Shown here one piece after another: positions 6,420 to 9,154 of a DNA stretch of 9,154 nt. The position numbers were made by a program, and so were the translations under genes. Where the stretch lies: assembly GCA_902493345.1 (NCBI GenBank), contig CABUPM010000085.1, positions 1 through 9,154 on the forward strand, given 5' to 3'. Source of the DNA: an uncultured Eubacteriales bacterium. Its GTDB lineage: Bacteria; Bacillota; Clostridia; Lachnospirales; Bianqueaceae. The notes under the pieces were generated by a model, which was given only the letters and a program-made list of their open reading frames with translations, made no database searches and had not been told where the DNA came from. Positions within the stretch are counted from its first letter, which is position 1. Each line of letters opens with the position of its first letter.

Positions 6420-7232
6420 TCAATACTCTGAAACATATCTCAGAATCATTTCCGCTGTATTTTCTACGCCGATAGACGAATCCACTGTCAACTCGTAATG
6501 TCTGGCATCTCCCCAGTGCTTTCCAGAAATATGCTTATAATACGATGCTCTGGCTCGGTCGGAACGGCGAATATTCCTTTGGGCCTCCTCCGGCGTATCC
6601 CCGTAGACTTCCATGACTCTGCTGATGCGGTATCCGATCGGCGCATGGACAAAGACCCAGACCACATTCTCATAGTCCTGTAAAACCGCATCGGCCGCTC
6701 TGCCCACAATTACGCAGGAGCTATTATCAGCAATCTTACGGATAATCTTTTCCTGTGCCTTGATCGCACGCTGTACTCCATGGGAAGTCAAATAGAGATC
6801 CCGCAACGCGTCCGGCGCGTTTTTATGGATATCGGAAATAAACTCCTGATCCAGTCCGCTCTCATGCGCCGCCAAAGCAACCATTTCCTTATAATAAAAC
6901 GGAATTCCAAGCTTTTCCGCAACCAATTTGCCGACCTGCTTGCCTGAGGATCCGTGTTCCCTGGCAATCGTGATGATCACCCCCAGCTTGGAGGGTTTGA
7001 GTGCCGGACTCTCTCCATCGTCCGCTTGTACCGGCTTTGCTTCGCTGACATAGTCCTTTCTCAGGAATTGACGGTAGAATACCGCGCCTACCATGCTGGT
7101 CAGCGTCTCAGTTGCAGGAAAGGTCAGCCAAAAATAATTGAGTCCAAAGCGGGAGAAAACATACCCCAAAGGAACAAAAAGCACAACCGTACGGACGACG
7201 GTTAATGCGGAACTTTTCATACTGGAGCCCAC
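6420..7232 (-). CDS. C-terminal part of broken MATE fused to an intact cytidylate-kinase-like domain
   Basis: An open frame of 270 codons. Residues 1-60 are the last two membrane helices of a MATE transporter (VVRTVVLFVPLGYVF, then FPATETLTSMVGAVFYRQF). A polar linker covers 61-82. Residues 84-270 form a cytidylate-kinase-like P-loop domain: ITIAREHGSSGKQVG (P-loop), LVAEKLGIPFYYKE, CVIVGRAADAVL (173-184), VFVHAP, RISRVMEVYG, DRARASYYKHISGKHWGD (225-242) and YELTVDSS. All motifs usual for the Cytidylate_kin2-type domain are present. It would be cytoplasmic. The substrate of such fused domains is unknown to me. The ORF opens at a GTG at 7232 that is only a frame artefact. ATG 7220 overlaps the upstream fragment's stop (ATGA), so re-initiation could express this part. 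It ends at a TGA just upstream of the tetR promoter. Confidence 0.8.
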   Translation of the reverse strand: MGSSMKSSALTVVRTVVLFVPLGYVFSRFGLNYFWLTFPATETLTSMVGAVFYRQFLRKDYVSEAKPVQADDGESPALKPSKLGVIITIAREHGSSGKQVGKLVAEKLGIPFYYKEMVALAAHESGLDQEFISDIHKNAPDALRDLYLTSHGVQRAIKAQEKIIRKIADNSSCVIVGRAADAVLQDYENVVWVFVHAPIGYRISRVMEVYGDTPEEAQRNIRRSDRARASYYKHISGKHWGDARHYELTVDSSIGVENTAEMILRYVSEY

Positions 7233-7531
7233 CGCCTGAAAAATACCGGGAAGGTCAAGGACGTAACCATCGGCAAAAAGCCGATTCCAACATAACGGAA
7301 GCCGATCCTGCCGATCTCAACTACCAGCGCGTCACTCGTAAACACCCGTAGCATCTGTACCGGCACCGTAGCAGCCGCGGCTCCCGCGATCCCCATCTCC
7401 GGCAATCCAAACATGCCGAAGATCAGGAGCGGATCCAGAATGATATTGGTAACCGCGCCAAGAAACTGCGCAAACATCGGTGTTTTCATATCGCCATTGG
7501 ATTGCAGAATTTTCGTCCAAATACTTTCCAA
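7217..7531 (-). pseudogene. MATE middle fragment (second reading frame) containing the deletion junction
   Basis: Continues the MATE sequence with LESIWTKILQSNGDMKTP and helix-forming NIILDPLLIFGMFGLPEMGIAGAAAATV, then abruptly PVQMLRVFTSDALVVEIG and IGFLPMVTSLTFPVFF. The join between ATV and PVQMLRVF is where the central helices of a normal MATE would be. The frame goes wrong after FPVFF (RRWAPV) and ends at TGA 7219-7217, overlapping ATG 7220-7218. The ORF opens at a TTG that is part of the frameshifted codon run, not a real start. Confidence 0.75.
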
Positions 7532-7971
7532 AACAATCCAAAACTAAATACGCAGACGATTCTTCCATATACGATTACATCCTGAATCACCGCTTCGGAA
7601 TTGGTGGACATCCTTGCATACGAAGGCATAATAAGCCAGCAAATCAACGCAAACAAAAACCACAGGACGATTGCGATCGGTGTGCCGATTCCGGCGTATT
7701 CGTCCGCTTCTTTCCGGTTGCCAACGCCCAGCTTAGCTGCCATGACCGTATTGATCCCGACACCCATACCGACAGCAAAAGCGATCATCAAAAGCTGCAG
7801 CGGATAAACGATGGACAGGGCAGTCAATCCGGATTCCGAATACCTACCTACAAACAGGCTGTCGACAATATTGTACAGCGCCTGAATCAACTGCGCGAGC
7901 ATCACCGGCGGCGCAAGCCGAAACAGGATTTTGCTGATCTTTTCCGTACCGAACGCATCTGTCTGCTCCAT
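7486..7971 (-). pseudogene. MATE N-terminal fragment (first reading frame)
   Basis: From ATG 7971 the frame encodes MEQTDAFGTEKISKILFRLA, then membrane helices with the MATE N-terminal signature PPVMLAQLIQALYNIVDSLFVG, a GMGVGINTVMAAKLG loop and NRKEADEYAG. It turns to nonsense after SFGLF (KVFGRKFCNPMAI) and stops at TGA 7488-7486. This stop overlaps an ATG (7489-7487) of the correct frame. Intact MATE proteins export cationic drugs or metabolites using Na+ or H+ gradients; this fragment holds only about four helices. Confidence 0.8.
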
Positions 7972-8033
7972 CACGACACGCCTCAATTCTACACTGCCTT
8001 CTTCATCCGCAGAATATAATGGATAACACTTAC

Positions 8034-8061
8034 TCTATATCATATTCGTTTTTTGCAACAA
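8034..8061 (-). promoter_or_regulatory. possible promoter of the MATE pseudogene
   Basis: Minus strand: -10 TATAGA (8039-8034) preceded by TGA (extended -10), 16-base spacer, weak -35 TTGTTG (8061-8056). It lies about 65 bases before the ATG at 7971 and is the best match in the divergent intergenic region. A low-scoring candidate. Confidence 0.35.
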
Positions 8062-8103
8062 TTGCAAGATATTTTTTAATTCTCTCATTTTAAGATATTC
8101 GTA

Positions 8104-8132
8104 TTGACAAAAATACTCTACAGTTGTAAAAT
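8104..8132 (+). promoter_or_regulatory. sigma-A promoter of the BlaI-M56 operon
   Basis: -35 TTGACA (8104-8109), 17-base spacer, -10 TAAAAT (8127-8132); an AT-rich stretch lies upstream. Start of transcription is expected near 8139. One BlaI-type operator overlaps the -10 and a second lies just past the start site. Confidence 0.85.
8119..8128 (+). promoter_or_regulatory. BlaI/MecI-type operator 1 (TACA-GT-TGTA)
   Basis: TACA (8119-8122), two bases, TGTA (8125-8128): the core dyad bound by BlaI/MecI-family dimers. It lies in the promoter spacer and covers the first two bases of the -10, so bound repressor would block RNA polymerase. Confidence 0.8.
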
Positions 8133-8142
8133 AAATATATAC

Positions 8143-8152
8143 TACAAATGTA
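8143..8152 (+). promoter_or_regulatory. BlaI/MecI-type operator 2 (CTACA-AA-TGTAG)
   Basis: A perfect 12-base palindrome CTACAAATGTAG (8142-8153) with the TACA-n2-TGTA core. Its centre is 24 bp from that of operator 1, just downstream of the expected transcription start. It touches the GAGGAG ribosome binding site (8153-8158) of the repressor gene. Confidence 0.85.
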
Positions 8153-8165
8153 GAGGAGCGATTTT

Positions 8166-8543
8166 ATGAAGGAAGAGATTCGCCGTCTGCCGGACGCGGA
8201 GCAAGAGGTTATGCAGGCCATCTGGGCTTATACTCCTCCTGTGGCAAGAACCGATATTGAGAAAATCCTGTTTAAGACTCATCCGATGGCATTGACTACA
8301 TTATTGACACTGCTTACCCGTTTAAGCGAGAAAGGGGTCATAACGATTGAGAAGAATGGCCGTAGGAGCTATTACACGCCTCGTATCTCTCAGGAGGATT
8401 ATCTCGCGTCGCAGGGCAAGCTTTTTTTCCGAAAGCTTTGCGATGGAAACCTGTCTGTTTTTGCCAATGCCCTATGTGACAGCGGACTGACCAAAGATGA
8501 AATTGCCGAGCTGCGTACACTCCTGGAAAGGGATGAATTATGA
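8166..8543 (+). CDS. blaI: BlaI/MecI/CopY-family transcriptional repressor
   Basis: A 125-residue repressor with the family's two-part layout. An N-terminal winged helix starts with LPDAEQEVMQAIWAY (8-22), followed by helices ending in the recognition segment MALTTLLTLLTRLSEKGVI (41-59) and the wing KNGRRSYYTP (63-72). A shorter helical dimer domain (about 75-125) contains NLSVFANALCDSGLTKDEI, where BlaR1-type proteases cut related repressors. Length is normal. GAGGAG lies 7 bases before the ATG. Two TACA-n2-TGTA dyads on its own promoter argue for autoregulation. Its stop overlaps the start of the M56 gene (ATGA), the usual repressor-sensor pairing. In this pairing the sensor inactivates the repressor on a signal such as a beta-lactam or envelope stress. 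No beta-lactamase is in the window, so the regulated genes are unknown. Confidence 0.93.
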   Translation: MKEEIRRLPDAEQEVMQAIWAYTPPVARTDIEKILFKTHPMALTTLLTLLTRLSEKGVITIEKNGRRSYYTPRISQEDYLASQGKLFFRKLCDGNLSVFANALCDSGLTKDEIAELRTLLERDEL

Positions 8544-9154
8544 GCACAGATCTTCTGCTGAAAGGCTTTCTCACTGGGATTTTTAGCCTTGTATTCGCCT
8601 GGGCCGTATTCTCCCGGTACGATAGTGAGATTGGATCCGAGTCTACAGGAGAAGAGGGACGGAGATATCTTCCGCTAGTTTCCGGCGCTTTGCTTCCGGC
8701 TTTTCTCCTGACGCTTCTGGTTCTTGGGTTAAAGTTCTATGGTACGGCTCCCACCTTAAAAATGATGTTGACCATGTGCTTTGATATTTTTCTGCACATT
8801 TGTCTGTATTACATTGTCCTCATCATCGCACTGCCGTTCCTTAGAAATCATATCAGTGCCCGCGCCTGCGCTATGCTTTGGCTCCTTCCCAATTATCTGT
8901 ATCTGACACAGCAAAGCTATATGAGGGTTTCAAAGCCGCTGATTACGCTGCATATATCCCGCATAGCGGTTACCATTCTTGCACTCGTATGGCTGGTTGG
9001 TTTCATAGCGGTTTGGGGCTGGAATATTATAAACCATCTGGTATTCCGCCGAAGGATATTAAAACATGCCGTTCCGGTTGCGGATCCTGAAGTGTTAGCT
9101 CTCTTCCGGTCCGAGCTCGAGGAAACGGCCCTCCGCAAGCCGAAACTCTCGCTC
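8540..9154 (+). CDS. M56-family (BlaR1/MecR1-type) membrane sensor-protease, 3' end cut by window edge
   Basis: An open frame of 205 codons from ATG 8540 to the window edge. It is not terminated in the window. The N-terminal portion is membrane-rich: helix 1 at res 5-24 (KGFLTGIFSLVFAWAVF start), a polar loop with ESTGEEGRR, and further hydrophobic helices at about 45-65, 75-102 and 137-163. RRRILKHAVPVADPEVLALF (res 172-191) then marks the start of the cytoplasmic zinc-protease domain typical of M56 proteins. The HEXXH zinc site and any sensor domain lie past the edge, so activity and ligand cannot be judged. It overlaps the repressor stop by four bases (ATGA), indicating coupled translation in a two-gene operon. 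The call rests on topology plus pairing with BlaI. Confidence 0.85.
   Translation, partial: MSTDLLLKGFLTGIFSLVFAWAVFSRYDSEIGSESTGEEGRRYLPLVSGALLPAFLLTLLVLGLKFYGTAPTLKMMLTMCFDIFLHICLYYIVLIIALPFLRNHISARACAMLWLLPNYLYLTQQSYMRVSKPLITLHISRIAVTILALVWLVGFIAVWGWNIINHLVFRRRILKHAVPVADPEVLALFRSELEETALRKPKLSL

Larger units (their letters stand above)
6420..7971 (-). pseudogene. MATE-cytidylate-kinase fusion gene disrupted by two frameshifts and an apparent internal deletion
   Basis: Three successive minus-strand frames together spell one MATE-plus-kinase protein. The natural start is ATG at 7971 (GAGG 9 bases upstream; the TTG at 7986 is less likely). Helices 1 to about 6 read in frame one up to ...SFGLF. 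Adding one T to the T4 run at 7530-7533 restores LESIWTKILQSNGDMKTP. The second frame breaks after ...LTFPVFF, and one extra T in the T5 run at 7239-7243 restores QAVGSSMKSS. In addition, the text jumps from AGAAAATV (middle of helix 6) to MLRVFTSDALVVEIG, normally found just before helix 10. Roughly 130-140 residues (about 400 bp) of the usual 12-helix MATE seem lost, judged from memory of the family rather than an alignment. The transporter is therefore almost certainly non-functional, while the kinase domain survives. Confidence 0.8.

Noticed and set aside
7217..7540. Programmed ribosomal frameshifting as the reason for the split MATE frames
   Set aside because: The T4 and T5 runs are not classic slippery heptamers and no downstream structure was evident. 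Two shifts plus an apparent large deletion fit decay or sequence error better.
7480..8019. 179-codon plus-strand open frame
   Set aside because: Antisense to the MATE N-terminal fragment. Its translation has no recognisable domain.

Overview
The window looks like a chromosomal stretch from a Clostridia-type Firmicute, probably a gut Lachnospiraceae or Oscillospirales relative. The basis is purine-rich GGAGG-type ribosome binding sites, sigma-A promoters with TGn extended -10 elements, a BlaI/M56 pair with TACA-n2-TGTA operators, a cytoplasmic GH106-like glycosidase, and a MATE transporter joined to a cytidylate-kinase-like domain. Base composition is near 50% GC by eye. I see no tRNA, rRNA, CRISPR array, insertion sequence or phage gene.

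Layout. (1) Positions 1-3362, minus strand: trmO (tRNA t6A37 methyltransferase) followed, with a 20-bp overlap, by a large GH106-like glycoside hydrolase that runs off the left edge. Their promoter lies back to back with the promoter of the next operon. (2) Positions 3366-4819, plus strand: an AAC(6')-type GNAT acetyltransferase, coupled by a 1-base TAATG overlap to an N-acetylneuraminate-lyase-like aldolase, then a strong hairpin terminator. (3) Positions 4823-6412, minus strand: a TetR-type regulator with a perfect-consensus promoter, then a spacer with two interleaved inverted repeats (a terminator plus a competing hairpin), then a DUF4097 beta-repeat, lipoprotein-like surface protein. (4) Positions 6420-7971, minus strand: a decayed MATE-cytidylate-kinase fusion. 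The membrane part carries two single-base frameshifts and appears to lack several central helices, while the kinase domain is still open and motif-complete. (5) Positions 8104-9154, plus strand: a BlaI/MecI-type repressor with two operators on its own promoter, overlapping an M56 (BlaR1-type) membrane sensor-protease cut by the right edge.

How the parts work together. Region 2 is a two-gene unit that may act on amino sugars or sialic-acid-like compounds. Region 1 joins a housekeeping tRNA modification gene to sugar-polymer degradation, most likely an accident of genome packing. Region 5 is a self-contained autoregulated signalling unit whose targets are not in the window. No clearly new multi-gene defence or biosynthetic system is visible. 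The observations most worth following up are the broken MATE with a surviving kinase domain, the interleaved repeats between tetR and the DUF4097 gene, and the acetyltransferase-lyase pair.
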